Shown here piece by piece: positions 1-12,779 of a DNA stretch of 64,000 nucleotides. A program made the position numbers and the translations under genes. The stretch's first letter is position 1. The number at the start of each line of letters is the position of its first letter. This DNA is from Isoetes taiwanensis (lineage: Eukaryota > Streptophyta > Lycopodiopsida > Isoetales > Isoetaceae), in assembly GCA_021234155.1 (NCBI GenBank), contig JAJEKV010000876.1:1-64000 (forward strand), in the 5' to 3' direction. The notes beneath the pieces were generated by a model that was given only the letters and a program-made list of their open reading frames with translations, did not search any database and was not told the origin of the DNA.

Positions 1-1212
1 AGAACATGACAATATAGCGAAGTTGATCGCTGAGTTGTGATGTAATAAAATATATCAATTACATGTTTGAAAATAAGTAATGATGGCTAGGAGTTCGACA
101 AAATAATATGCACTGTTATGGTTGTTGCTAGCGAAGAGCACCGGAGAGAGGCTGACAAGTTATTCCTTTACTGAATTTAAGCATTTTTGTCGGTTTTATT
201 AGAGATAAAAGCTTTAGCATTCTTAGAACAAGAGCTTTGTTTTAATATTTTACTTGATAATACTTATCTTATTACATCTAAATATTATTTTTTTTTGTTT
301 CATTTCCCTTTGCTTTATTTTTTTAATCATGTACTCATACTTAATGTTATTGCTTATGCCTACCATCAAGTGTAATGCTTAGATTCTATAAAACCGCGAA
401 AATGTTATTCAAAGTGCATTATGTTTCTTTCATTTTTTTTTTTTCTTTATTTATTCAGTTTCATGTGCCCTACTTATTGTGCATTGCTTGGCTTGCAACT
501 TTATACCTAGTGGTTAGATTTCAAACATTTATTATAATACCACTTGAAAAAATGGTTAGCTGGCTTAAAAAGTAAGGGTATTCTTGACATATTGGATCGC
601 CGGTTCTTTTGGTGTAGGTGCGGATGCTCCTTGTATATCAAAGTTCCAGTGATGATATAGAAAAGATTTCCCAGAAAATCATATAGTTAATGGAATGTGG
701 AACAAAACAACTGGTCATGCTTATGGTGGGGCGACTCAAGATTTGTTGTCTGAGCATGCTCAATTTGAGTTTCTCATGCAAGGCATTGATAATAATGTCA
801 TTGACAACCTGAATATGCACACCTCGGGGTTGATGGGAAGTCATTGAAGTAGGTAGCTGAATACAAAATTATCGAGGGTTTGCAAAAAATATCAAGATTA
901 TTTGTTAATACATTATTTGAATTTATTCACGGAGGTGTTTTCTTAGGGAGGATGAGATGACAAAGAAAATTCACGTATAAAAAAAAATAATAATTGGGAC
1001 ACGAATATTATCTTAACACATCAGCCACTATTTAATAAAGATAAAAAGATATTAAAGAGAGCTAAAGGTTAATAAAATCTTACATCTCTGCTCATATAAA
1101 TGCTCCCACGCCAACAATACTAGAAACAATCATAAAGAAGGGAAAACCAAAACAAAGCCACCAGATAAGCGCCCTTTCTTCCACCTTCTTTCACTCTTTC
1201 TTTTCTTTTGCC
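1..1212. other. AT-rich region, no gene recognised
   Basis: Low-GC sequence with poly-T runs. The short open frames at 187-575 are low-complexity and hydrophobic, with no recognisable domain. The last ~130 bases, just before the LINE start codon, may be LINE 5' leader. Confidence 0.5.
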
Positions 1213-2960
1213 ATGAAGATTCTACATCATGGAATCTTAGGGGATTAAAGGAGCTCTCAAAGAGGGAAAGAGTTATCTCTCAAAATCAAAATCTTATAAG
1301 GCTGATATTATTCGTCACCGGGAATTAAAGTTAAAACCGAGGTGTGCTAACTTGGGAGAGTGGATTCTTCCTTAGTTCTTCAATATGGATGGAAGCTAAT
1401 GGTACCTCGAATTGGTATATGTATGATCACGGAAGATTTACAAAAGTGAGCTGTTACATAACAATCCAAATGGAGATGTGAGTCCTAATATTATCAAAAT
1501 TATCCTTTTGCCTTATTAATATTTATGCCTCAACTAATCCTAAGAAGAGGGGAACTTCTATGGTCTGATATAAAATATTTGGATGAAGAATCGAGAATAT
1601 CATGGGCTGGATTGTGGCAATTGATTTCAACAACCTCCAACTTGGGATCAAAAGTTAGGAAACAAAATCAACATGACATTTGAAAGGGTAAATTGGATGT
1701 AATTTCATAGATGATAATTCCTTGTTATTGATTTCTTCTTCATCACGCTAAGTATACACGGTCTAATAAAAGCGAAAAAGGGATGCTAGAATCTATTGTA
1801 CTCTTGAGAGGTTCTATTTGAATATTTACGGAACTAATTTTTTTGGGACAATGCCTATGTTTCTAGTGATGAGTCTATGGCATTTGGACCATAAACCTCA
1901 ATTTCTACACTTATCACCACATCTCGGTTCCTAGATTTGGAAATATTCCTTGTAAATTCAACTCTAGTATGCTTCAAAATAATTCCTTTTGTGAGCAATT
2001 TAGAGAATTTTATTCCGTCTTCCTAGAGTGGTGATCCTGAATTCCATGAAAAGCTTTACTCTAATTTAAAATCTTCCAAATCACGGATTAAGGGAATGGA
2101 CAAAGCGACTTAATCTTGCTAAAACTCTTGAGAAAAGATCTTATTCCATCAAATGAGAGATATTAGAATGGCTTTGCAGATGATCCTTATAATTCTAATT
2201 TACATCTTGAGAAAGAAAATCTTGAAAGGAAGATCAAATTCGTGAAGAATTGAAACCAAAAGTCTTTGCCATTAGATGTAAAATTAAATATACTAATGAT
2301 ATGGACTTCAGGGTTGTACCAATTCTTTTCGGGGTTGCTAAATCGAGGGCAAATTAAGAGTACAATCAATGAAATTATTATTGATGATTAAGGCTTGGTT
2401 CCCCTAATGATATCTCAAATTTCTTTTACTCTAAACATTCTATGTTGTTCTCGGGAACAATATTATAGATATTCTTTTGGTTAAAAACAAAACATTTGGT
2501 GATCTCATTGATACAATTATTCATTAGTCATCACAAAATGGATATCTTCTTATCTCATATTCAAGCTCAAATGAAGTCTTCTCTGTTGAGGTTTTAAACA
2601 TGGTAAATCTCACGGACAGGAGATGGCTTTCCTCACGAATTTTTTCTTGAGCTTAAGGATATCATGCAAAAATGATTTCATGACTTTTTATTAGGGTTTA
2701 CGGGAATCTAAATATCTTCATCTTTCAATTGGTAGTGGTTTCATCTCTCGATTTCAAAGAGAAACAAATTGGTTTTCGATTGGAGGCTAATAATGCAGGG
2801 GGAATTTATTTTTAGGTTTTGTTAGAACATGTTTTTGGGTTTTCTATGGAATATTCTATAATATTTTTATGAATTAATAAGACTTAATGCTTGACTTTGT
2901 AAGATTAAAAACTCTAACTTATGGATCTAGCGTGAATATTTATTTATAAAAAAAAAAAAC
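1213..2960 (+). mobile_element. Degenerate L1-type LINE (endonuclease plus start of RT, poly(A) tail)
   Basis: Non-LTR retrotransposon remnant. Read with frameshifts, the start at 1213 gives MKIL followed by a WNLRG-like string, the usual N-terminus of the apurinic-type endonuclease that nicks target DNA. Further on come an INIYAS-like box (about 1512-1535), an AIDFNN box matching the family GDFN motif (about 1618-1640), a YTxSNK box matching the endonuclease FTWSN motif (about 1753-1775), and near 2620-2660 a DGFP-EFF box that opens the reverse transcriptase of L1 elements. RT catalytic palm motifs are missing; sequence passes quickly to a 3' region and an A12 run at 2948-2959. Many stops and frameshifts make it inactive, with an apparent internal deletion of most of RT. 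Class is clear from motif order; exact 5' end and target duplications were not found. Confidence 0.75.
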
Positions 2961-3771
2961 AACATCATAGAATCTTGATGTCCAAAGAACTTTACATGTA
3001 AAGTCAATCTTATATTTTAAGTGAGGGAATATTATGTTAGTTATTTACTTGGATACACTAAATATTTCCTAACACAAAATTATCGTTATTTCGGAAAGGG
3101 AGATAGCACCACACACCTATGGGTTCCACCAACAATTCAACTGTCGCACACAATTTAAAGCGACCCAATTCACGGAACAATATTGATGTCTAGACAAATA
3201 CCACATTAAAATAATATAACAAAGAAAGATTTTTTAGAGCATTACATTTAAAGTAGATTGAGCAATAATGGGACTAGAAAATCAAATAGCATAGTAATTT
3301 TTATGATCCTAAAGAGGCACTAATTTCAAAGACTATATCTTTGGCTATAAATGGCGGAGTGTAATTTATATGTTAGTCGTGTATCTTCTTGTGCATCATC
3401 ATCAATGTAAAAAGAACGTTTTCGTTTCTAAACTTTGTGCTCAATACTAGACATCAAGGACAAAATAGTGGCATGCTGCTTATGGCGGGATAAGCGCAAC
3501 ATAAGACAAACACATATGATTAGCTTCGATTAAAAATGTTAAATTTAAATAAAGTAGCAATCCAAATGGGTTTTCAATAACATATGTGATTATTTCACCC
3601 CATTGAATGTTTGTATTTGATTTATTATGTTTTGTATGTCCCAATGATTTCAAACATCCATGCCTTAGTTAGATGGTTGCCCAACCCACAAAAAACATTC
3701 TTCCATAAAATCTAACCAATCCTTGTTATTTACCAATGATTCTTTAAATTCCTTATTCACTTCTTCCCCAA
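2961..3771. other. Noncoding, nothing recognised
   Basis: AT-rich sequence between the LINE tail and a MITE. No convincing ORF, RNA gene or repeat seen. Confidence 0.5.
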
Positions 3772-4119
3772 TCCAACACATTTAAATTAAAATCCCCTTA
3801 AACCCCCTTTGGTTTGGGTGCATATTCACAGCAGGGGTGACTCGAGAGACAGGAACATTTGGATAGGCATATTCACTTATTCCTTAATCTACCCGTCACG
3901 TGAAGTTCCTGGTTTGTGGGGTATGCAAATTACAAAATTTGCTATCTTGTATAACAAGATTAGCAAAATACTATAAAAGATTTCAAAAGCGGAATCTTAT
4001 ATAGTGTTGATTTAAAATGCGATTAAATACAATTATAGGGGCTCTAAAACTGCCCTAAAACCCCTGTGAATGACCCAAACCAAGGGGGTTTAGGGGATTT
4101 TAATTTTAAATGTGTTGGA
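3772..4119. mobile_element. MITE with ~47-bp or longer terminal inverted repeats
   Basis: The left end (from 3772, TCCAACACATTTAAATTAAA) is matched in inverse orientation by the right end (to 4119). Roughly 47 bp per arm match with a few single-base differences, and weaker similarity continues inward through GGTTTGGGT and a CACAG/GGGGT stretch. Total length is about 348 bp with no coding capacity. The bases CCAA flank both ends (3768-3771 and 4120-4123) and could be a short target duplication or chance. The superfamily cannot be fixed from this copy alone. Confidence 0.75.
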
Positions 4120-4138
4120 CCAAATGGTTGTGTTAATT

Positions 4139-4250
4139 AATGTCAATGGTAGTTATGTGTTGGTTGTTAATAGTTGTGTTAAATAATATCAATATTAGTT
4201 ATGTGTTGGTTGTTAATGTCAATGGTTATTATGTGTTGGTTGTTATGTGT
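4139..4250. repeat. Degenerate short tandem repeats (TATGTGTTGGTTGTTAAT)
   Basis: The word TATGTGTTGGTTGTTA recurs three times within about 110 bp, interleaved with GTCAATGGT/ATCAATATTAGT-like words. The 106-codon open frame across it is a by-product of this low-complexity sequence. Confidence 0.65.
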
Positions 4251-4771
4251 TTGGAGGATTTAATTTTTATATGTTGGATGTTAATGGTTTGTGTTGCCAA
4301 AAATTTTTTGGCCCGCCGGAGACAGGGGAACGTCCTACCCAGCACCAGGTGTGACAAAAATTTAAATTTAAACTTAGAGAAAAAAAACCGATTTCATTTT
4401 AGGGGTTTCATCACTTGGCTTTTGAATTTCATCACAATAAAACAAATAGAACATAAGTAAAACTTACCATAAGATGGGCTTGATTGATCCCATTATTTTG
4501 AAAGATCCATAAAGTTTACGGCACCCATACACAAACATTTTTGACTGGAGATTGCTGACCTTTGGCCTCCGTGAATTCTTGTGGTGAGAAACCAAAGTGG
4601 GGAACTTACCTTGTTAGCACAAGGATCTAGAAGCGGAATTTGTAATAACTGCCTCAAAATCTAAAATGCATGGTAATTTTTTGCAAGCTTCATTCCGGAA
4701 TGAGCCATAAAACAATATCAAAGCGCAATCATTGATGTCGGCTGGTAGGATCTTGAAAGCCTACCCAAACG
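4251..4771. other. Noncoding, nothing recognised
   Basis: No ORF with recognisable content, no clear repeat boundary. Confidence 0.45.
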
Positions 4772-5175
4772 CGGCCGAAAAAATTTACTGTTTTAAGTAT
4801 AGATAGCTTAACCAAACATATCCATATCATACACTAATAAAAAATCCGGAGAGAGCTTTCCAGCATAATAAAAATCATCTGAAACGGACCCTGCGGATGA
4901 AGTTATGATAACAAATGTGTTGCCGGTGAGAAGCCTTTGCATGCGCCCTTCAAACCCTTCATGTGCCTAACCCGGCCGAAAAATTGCTGTTTTAGCATAG
5001 ATAGCAACCAAACATATCATATCATACACTATCAAAAGATCCGGGAGAGAGAGCTTTCCAGCGCATAATAAAAATCATGCGGCGGGAGCTCACGGATCAA
5101 AAGTTATAATGAAATGTGTTTGCGGCGGAAGCCCCGCACTACATGCGCCTTCAAACCCCTTCATGCGCCCTTCAA
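4772..5175. repeat. Two-copy tandem duplication, 201-bp period
   Basis: Copy 1 starts at 4772 and copy 2 at 4973, both with CGGCCGAAAAA. They share in order CTGTTTTA, CATAGATAGC-like, ACCAAACATATC, ATACACTA, GGAGAGAGCTTTCCAGC, ATAATAAAAATCAT and a terminal TGCGCCCTTCAA string. Small indels separate the copies. No coding potential is apparent. Confidence 0.8.
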
Positions 5176-5330
5176 GCCCTTCATCGCCCTTCAAGCCCCT
5201 TCATGTTGCCCATTTGCACCACACACACACAAAAAGGGGCTTTTGTTGTGAGCATTGGTTTGTTGACCATTATGCACCAGCACAAAAAGGGCTTTGTTGT
5301 GAGCCATTGAAGTTTGTTGACCATTTTGAA
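5145..5330. repeat. Short tandem arrays: GCGCCCTTCAAGCCCTTCAT and a ~58-bp unit
   Basis: A ~20-bp unit is repeated about three times at 5145-5205, directly after the 201-bp duplication. It is followed by two copies of a ~58-bp unit (AAAAAGGGGCTTTTGTTGTGAG... and AAAAAGGGCTTTGTTGTGAG...), each ending in TTTGTTGACCATT, at about 5230-5325. The overlapping 90- and 64-codon frames are products of the repeats. Confidence 0.7.
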
Positions 5331-6423
5331 AAAAGAAATTTAAAAATCAATGAAACCATGAATGGTGCACTAGAGATGTAGCGTTAGTAAATCCATTTGA
5401 ATCATCACAAAATCATAGGAAAACCTTAGTGGCCGTGCAAAACACAAAACCCCACATTGTTTATCGCTTTGCCATATGGGTCCCAACCATCAATGTCTTC
5501 AATGGAGTCACTAGTCACTAAAACAACACTTTGGTCTTTTTGTTGTATCCATTGACAAAAGTGAAGTGCCCCTTAGATTTCCCATGCTTTTGTCTAAAGG
5601 TATGTCTTAGTATTTGTGCTCTTGTACCCACTTTCTTGGGACCTCCTCATTTATCCTAATCGACATAAAGGAATCATAGGTGATTCTATATACATTTAAT
5701 GCGCGGTGCATCAAGGTTTTACGAAAACACTTTGATAGTAAAGAAGCGGATAAGTCACCAAAACATCCTCATCGGTTCGAACTCTTTCCTTTTTTACCCA
5801 CTTTCTTTTTAAGTTTGATTGGTTATTGTCGATGGCATTCATATCTACCATATGCATTCGTCCATATCCTACCATATATGCGCTCTCGCATAGCATTTCT
5901 GCCATTTTTTCAATATCAACAATCTTATTTGTTGACCTTTCTATCAGCCCAAGATGCGCACTAGATTCAAATGACATTGCCAAACTTCGATATGGTGGCT
6001 GACCTCTTGGCTTTTTTAGGGTGATAAAATCTAGTGAACAAATCACGGTGACTCTTTCTCATTTCTACCATACCATAGGCGACATTGCAAAATTACAACA
6101 TAAAGAGGGAAAAAACAATATGCTCCGGCCAGCTCATTTGATTAAAGCCGAAACATCTAAAAATCAAGCTGTCTAATATCATCTTTAATAGTCCCCTTTT
6201 AATCTTGATGGCTTCAAAAGGCGAGAAGAGGTGGATTAACACATGAATCTTAAATTTTAAGCTTGAAGGAATAAGAATTAGATTTGAGGGGTAGAGACCA
6301 AACCAACCATGTTGTGCGCGTTGTGAAAGGAAAAAATATTTTGACATTAAAGCTAAATTAAAATAAGGCATGGTCTTAGTCCCCTTGGGATGATAGAAAT
6401 TTCATGCATTTACCGAGAAAAAT
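5331..6423. other. Unidentified, possibly decayed coding region on minus strand
   Basis: A 111-codon minus-strand frame (6046-5711) and short downstream minus fragments have mixed, protein-like composition, but no motif could be matched to a family. It may be an eroded DNA-transposon gene; this is only a guess from the surrounding repeat content. Confidence 0.25.
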
Positions 6424-7950
6424 CAAGAATAGAATAGAATAGAATGGGTTTTAGCGAATCCCGACGAATATTTGGCCTATGGGACCAAACAAAAAGAAGC
6501 GACAAAGTATTGCAGCGGGATTAAAACCACATACGGTTCAGAGGAAAAACCTTAGCGTGCGCCGTATCTTTGGCGGTAGATTATAGGGCCGGAGTTCAAG
6601 ACCCGTCCGTGGGACACAAGCGGTCAGATGCGTATAAACCTCTGGAGGTATGACTAACTCGCCGGAAACCCGGCCTAGCCATTAGTCAATAAGCGGTCAC
6701 AATGGGCGGCGGGGCACTAGTAGTCGAACCTCTCTGGGATATGGAGCCGATCACGGGCGGTCACGGAGGGTATGACATTCATCCTCAATCGGCGCCACGA
6801 ATTGCTTAATAGCAGCAAAGCATCCTCAATTAACAAACTGGCGTACGGTAATGCCGGTGATGTGCACCGGAAATCTTGAATGGAGGCTGCCGAAAGTCTG
6901 CGCTTTACCTTCATGGAAATTTGCGTTGTACAGTCTTTGCGTAGAACTCATCCGGGCTTGCGAAGGAAAGTAACATCAGTCACGGTTCCGTGCCTGAATG
7001 CCTTCTTTAATCACGACACGGGCCTTTATCTGTTTCTGCGGTATTGAGAACAGCAGAGCGCGCCGCTTTCAGTGAGGATTCCGGCGTTAGGGGACCACAT
7101 CGGTAATATAAAGATTAAGAATAGCGCGTCATATCCAACCATCACCAGACCACCTTTGGAAGTAGCAACGATATAAGTTTAATCTGGCTCCATTCGAAGG
7201 GGTAAGCTGTCTCTGGGTAGGATCACGGTGAATTTGTGGACTTCACCCGGGGCGGGTACTGAAGTGCTACGCACACCTTCGAGGAATTCAGTGTTGAGGG
7301 ATATCAGGACCCACACCCTCGCCCCATACGAAAGGGCCAGAAACTCAACCAAGGCGAAACAAATGTATTTGTGGTGGCCCACGGTTTGCTACACTTATAT
7401 GGTACATTTGTTACGCATGGCATATGGTATGACTGCCGTAGAAGTGACCCCGCTTAACTGCGATAAGCGCATCGATGCGGTGCTTGGTAGTTGAACTCAA
7501 TCCCCAAGTACTTGTAGGTCGAACCCTCTCGTCGTGAAGGTGGGAAGCCTTGGTACAATAAAGGACGACCGCTTCGCGACACCTAGTCTTAGCCAAAGTT
7601 AACGCGTACCCGGTGGTGGCAAAATTAATCGAGAGCATCCAGGTGATACTTTACATGTCCTCTGGAGTATAAGGCCATGAGTTAACATCATCGGCTTATA
7701 TATAAGGTTCGCCGGATTATTAATGATGCATGAGATGTCGCGCCAGCGCCCTCAATACTCGAAGAGCCAATCTTCAGCGATCAATGTATAGGCCAAGAGG
7801 GTATGCAGGGAAAGAACTTAACCACAGCGCCAAATACCCCGGTCTGAAACATCTTCTTGATGTATTTAACTGAAGCATACCTCCTCTGGCTTATAAACAT
7901 TGCAAAACAACTTTCTTGTCGTCCAATTGCGATGAAAAATATTTCGATCT
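6424..7950 (-). mobile_element. Degenerate LINE 3' half, minus strand, (ATTCT)n tail
   Basis: Read on the minus strand. The tail repeat lies at 6424-6445 (AGAATAGAATAGAAT on the plus strand). The 3' terminal sequence (TTTGGCCTATGGGACC, 6471-6486) is shared with the LINE copies ending at 35816 and 38302. The region 6760-6915 aligns in order with 36155-36300 of the better copy (TGACATTCATCCTCAA, AATGGAGGC, TTCATGG). Upstream on the minus strand, a broken KYLGIEF-like stretch near 7500-7540 matches the LINE RT thumb, and the bases at 7695-7681 encode ADDVN, the catalytic ADD box of reverse transcriptase; a PLGLYID-like string precedes it near 7790. Frameshifts every few dozen bases make it non-functional. 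The 5' limit is uncertain. Confidence 0.65.
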
Positions 7951-9900
7951 TCAATTCGGGGAGAAAATAAAAGATAAAATCCCGCTTTAAATTATTTATT
8001 TGCCATTTAGAATCGAGAGAAAAACTAAAGAGCGGTGCCGTCCCCTTTCGAGTCGCTTGTTAATGTATTCTAGGATGAGACAAAAAGTGCTTTCGCGGTG
8101 TCGTTCCTTGCAAACACATAGACAGCGGTGCCGTCCCCTGGAATTCGGCTTTACGGCATTTTCGTATGTTCCTAGTAGAGAACAAGACAGCGATTACCAT
8201 CCCTATTAGAAACTCAAATCAAATGCACCCACACTATTTGAAGACCTCTCATCTTCTTCCTGACAAGCGAGACTCAAAACCAATCTTCCGGTTCGCACCA
8301 AACCCCGCCAGGCCCGGCTTAACCAAAATGTAGGGCGCAGGAATGCGAAAAAGAGTTGAAAATGTGGAATAGAGTTGGCCGAACATATGATTTAGGCAAA
8401 TGTGAAAAGATTTTGACCTAAAAAGTTGGATGAAACTATGGAATAAAGGCAAATAGTAAAACATAAAAGCAAATCGTAGAATAAGATACAAAGATAAAAG
8501 ATAATTTTATGGAAAAACGGGAATAAAGATAAATATATAAAGTTAGGTAAAATAGGATGTAAGCCAAATCGTAGATGTGTGAATCGGTACATTACCTTTC
8601 GTGTCAGATGCCGCAACTTTAAGTATATAAGGACATTAGGATATACAACTTCAGGATTAAACAACTTTAAGGACGCAAAGCTATCAAGATGCTAACTTCA
8701 AAGAGATACATAAGGGCTTTTAGGACACGCGAATATACAACTAAAAGCGAAATTTATATGAAATCACGTTTCAGAAATCGGCGATAGCATTTTATTTTTG
8801 AGACAACGTAGCGTTGCCGGGTACTTCCATGGTTCCAGTATTTTCACCGATTATAATGAGGAGAATGAAAGATGTTACATATTCAAGATATCTGATGGAC
8901 CCTAGCTTCGGGGAGTAGATTTGGTGAATGGATCGCGTCGAGTGAGTTCCGCTTTGATCGTATGAAGCCGTATTCGCGGAAAGGCAGGGTATCTGTATGG
9001 CATCAATAAAGTAAGTTGCCTTGTTTTATTTTGTTATTTTCCGGTCAGGCTAACCGTATCGTTTCCTATGGGATGGAGTCTCACGCCAAACTATTTACCT
9101 TGTGTGACATGAAAACTAAAGATTACATTTTGCAGAGATATTTTAGGGCAAGCTAAAATAAGGTGATGGGAAGTCAAAAGGTTTTTCGATGAGTTGAATA
9201 CTTCAGGAAATTCATGGCGATGAAGCCTTGACTAAAATTAGACTGATGGTCACGAGATGTGTTCAACAATGGTCAAGAGATTTTAGATGGAAGCGCTCGC
9301 GTATCAATTTTGTTTTGAAGCGGTCTGCTTACAATGTCATACAAATAAATGCATTTATAGGACCTGCTCCCGATTACGGCATTTGGACCTATGTAGAAAT
9401 GGAGAAATGAAACTATTGAGTGGGAAGATATTTATCATGAAATTATTGATTTGGTAGTTTGGAAAAGCTGAGGTGGACATCAGAAATTAGATTGGGTTTG
9501 TGATACGTCTTGGTGGCATCGAGGGTAGATGGCAAATTATAGCCGCCTGATTGGACGCCGCTATTTTCGCCGGACCTTTAATAAATTCGATCTGAAAGAT
9601 GGCTGTAATTTGTTTGAGATTTCCCTTGTGATGCATTCGTTTTGATACGACGAAAGCGCTTTTGCGGAATTCAGTATAAAACATGGTTATGGGGTGAATC
9701 TTTGGCGGAACGCGGCCCAGCCACGTTTCAAATCTGTTAGGAAGATTGAAAGAGTGTTAGCTCACCGGAATAAAGCCCTATGCAAAAGAGTTAATGTAAT
9801 TAACAAACAAGTGTCTAGAGGTGGAATGCGAGGAACATAATCCACGGCTCAGTATGCAATAATGCGATTGCGTTTTGAAGAGAAGACATCCGCCATCACT
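7951..9900. other. Unresolved noncoding or heavily eroded region
   Basis: Three GCGGTG(C/T)CGT(C/T)CC-like words start at 8032, 8095 and 8125. The stretch 8340-8620 is AT-rich with repeated GGAATA(G/A)AG and AGGCAAAT words. None of the short open frames has recognisable content. It may include the 5' parts of the flanking LINEs. Confidence 0.3.
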
Positions 9901-11999
9901 AATTGAACCAAAGAGTGCCAGAGACATCAGGAAAATGGAAACAGAATTAAATGATGTAGTTTTATTAGCAGATAATAGCAAACATAGGTATCGCCGATTA
10001 CGCCGTATAAAGACGGTAGTTTGGCTGAGTGGTTATAGAAGATCAACATAAAGATGAAGATTACAAGTGTTGATGGAGAAATTAGCGGGTTTGAAGTTAG
10101 AGGTTCGCCATACGTCGATCAATATCCCATCGATATATGTTTCGCGAAGCAGCCGTCGAGTTAGAAATGGAAGGCACATTATTAAAGGCTAAGATTAGGT
10201 AATGTTGAAGATGTGAATCCGGGGATTTTGACGTGAGCGGGGGTTGTTAGAAAGCGATTATAAGCGAAGGGATGCTAACGTTTGAAATTGGGGTTAGTGC
10301 ATACCTAAGTATGGTTGTCAGAATTAAGCTGAAACGTGATTGCGGGGTTACGATTCCCTCCACAGAAACATGTGGTACATATCTGACGAGGTGGTATGAA
10401 ATCAAAGACAAAGAATGATTCAAAATTATTGATTGGATGTTGCGTTTGGCGATACTCTCAGTCTTGGTCGAATTCTTCGAAAATGGTATTAATATGCGGT
10501 AAAGTGGCGGTTAACATCAAATTTTAGTGTAGCAAATTTTGGAACGGATATAATACGCAAAATAGATCAATCTTTGTTAATTTTGGTTTTGGCTGGGAGG
10601 GAAAATGTGCGTTTGGAATTTTGAAGCGATTTCTCTAAGGTTTTGGGGGCACGGCTGTTGGAAAAATAGGCCGTCATTAAAAGTGGAAAAAGATTTCAAT
10701 TCGATTTCAATTTTCCTCTTTCTTTTACCTTAGATCACCGATTTTATCGGTTCTGCGATGCGTATCGCTTCCGCGATTATGCGGTTCGAAAATTGAAGTG
10801 GTGGGGTACCACGGTGATATCGAGGACACTGCGATTTTTTTACCATAACCTAATTGAATTGAGTTCCGTCGACTTCCGCTAACTACTTGACGTTTAGAAT
10901 GCGCTATGTTGTTTACGTTATGGTTTCTACGCTGATTCCTCAGGTTCGATTCATCCTACTCCAGCTATCGCATCGCGAAATTACGTAGCGATACGCTCGG
11001 TAGGATATTGCTACCTTCCAGGTTTGATGCAATTTACTGGTTGAGGAAGGACGTTTTCTGCTTGATGCTTCTAAGCCGAGGTATTCATGCAAGACCGATT
11101 ATTGTAGGAACAAACAGGAAGTCTTCTCAAAGCGATCTTCTTAGGGCCTTTTGTACTTCATGTTTATAGGTTTGGAGTTGAGCTGCTTGAATTCGACTTG
11201 AGGCGGGGTCAGCTGGAGTTGTAGGTTAGGGTTAATTTGATTTTGTTTGTTTTAAAGCAACACTATAGGAGTATAGGAGGGAAGAGATACTGGAAATTAA
11301 ACTATTAGATGAAGATGAGAGTACGCGGTAAAGGTTTATTCAATGATAAAGACATCCATCTTTATTTAGGATGAGGCCCTGCTTTTGTAATCTATTATTT
11401 TTGCTTGGTGGTCTTTGTAAATGGATTTCTCTGAGATTAATTCTTGTAAGATTTCCCAGATTTGGCGCATTCATTTGGCTGGATCCTCGTTTAAGACTTT
11501 GTAATTTGTACTATAATTCACGAGGTACTATGTCACGTGCTCTAGCAAACAAGGCGTGTCATTGCGGTCATGCTGTTCTCATCTAAATCAGATCTGGCGT
11601 GTTCTGATTCTCATGTCCCGCGCTGGTGCCTTGTACGGCAGCTCGTATCCGTAGGCTGTGCCTGTGCGGGTAATGGCTATTTCATTGGAGGATCTACTCG
11701 AGACTTTTTATTTAACCGTTTTAAAAGAAACGTAACACTGTTTTAAGTATGGAAGTCAGGCAATTAGGCACTCCTGATATGTCCCGGAATTGATCTTTTC
11801 GCGGCGAGGTTGAACAATCTCCTTCAAGTTGATTACTAAGGTTTGATGTTAGAGTTGTGGAAAGCGAGGTTCCTGAGTGTTTCTAAGAAGTTGTTCCAAT
11901 GGTTTGCCTATCACTCAAGCCCAAATCCTTCCTTTTCTTTTGTTTTTCAGAAAGCTCCTTTACTGCCAGCAGATTTGTAAAATGCTTGAGGTGTCTTTG
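9901..11999 (+). mobile_element. Possible LINE reverse-transcriptase remnant, plus strand
   Basis: At about 9948-9985 the plus strand reads LNDVVLLADNSKH, resembling the LINE RT block where the catalytic (Y)ADD is followed by VVLLA. The first Asp pair is degraded to ND. The distance to the LINE 3' end at 12779 (about 2.8 kb) is more than twice the ~1.25 kb seen from ADD box to tail in the other copies. So this is either a different element or one enlarged by an insertion. Nothing else in the interval could be assigned. Confidence 0.3.
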
Positions 12000-12779
12000 T
12001 TGCTGCGCGAAATGAAGCGGTAAAATTCATGTCACAGCGATTTGCATTTCCTGGCGATTCAAGATCATTGTCCATTTTTATTCCAAAAGGAAATTATAGA
12101 TATAGGACAAAACTTTAAATGATGTGGACGTCCTACGAGCTTGTTCTCAATATGTCGCTTTAAGACTTTTGATTTGTCTGCGAGCTTTTAACAATATCAC
12201 CAATGGTGGATTTTCTCAGGTAACTGGGATACGATTACTTTTATTTAAAGTGGCGGGTCATTATCGGCTACATATGGAAATCCACGCGGCACCCGGGGCC
12301 CCAAGCTTATTGCTTGCTTCATTGTCAGGAACGAAGCATAGCTAATGCATCAATTATACGGGGTCCAGTCACAGTTAAGAGACGGGTAAGATGGGGCGGC
12401 CGCAATTGCCTTGAAGCGGACTTTAATATTACTTTGTTGCCGATTCTACGAGGTTATTGAAGATGAAAGCCATACTCTTACGAAGGGATTTATACCGCTT
12501 TTGAGATGGGTCAGTCATTTTGCTGAGGCGCGAACCATTCCAAACTTACGCTTCGGAGGCACCTGCGACAGCATTACTCATGCCAGGTTCCTGAATAAAG
12601 CGTTAGGCCTGGTGATCATATGCAAACGTACCGAAATCATCATTACTTTACCAAAGGTTTTCCCTTGAAAGCTGAAGAGGTTTTAGAATACAGTGGCGAA
12701 GGTGATTTAAGCGCTGGCCTTCTGTGAGTCCATGACCCTGTGGTCTCGGTGGTTAAAACTATTCTATTCTATTCTATTC
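12000..12779 (+). mobile_element. LINE 3' end, plus strand, (ATTCT)n tail
   Basis: The plus-strand frame at 12411-12668 contains CRFYEVIEDESHTLT, matching the zinc-binding C-terminal region of the sister LINE at 36 kb (CQCC...VVEDECHTF), followed by a HARFLNKAL stretch typical of the segment after it. The 3' terminus at about 12733-12760 (GTCCATG, GGTCTCGGTGG) corresponds to the reverse complement of the terminus at 35848-35875. The tail is ATTCTATTCTATTCTATTC at 12761-12779. It is the only copy of this family on the plus strand. Confidence 0.6.

Noticed and set aside
1224-2976. Possible target duplication ACATCAT(G/A)GAATCTT flanking the L1 body
   Set aside because: The left copy lies inside the endonuclease start codons, so it cannot be a flank; resemblance is probably chance.
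5711-6046. Harbinger- or hAT-type transposase fragment on the minus strand
   Set aside because: No catalytic or conserved motif could be read with confidence.
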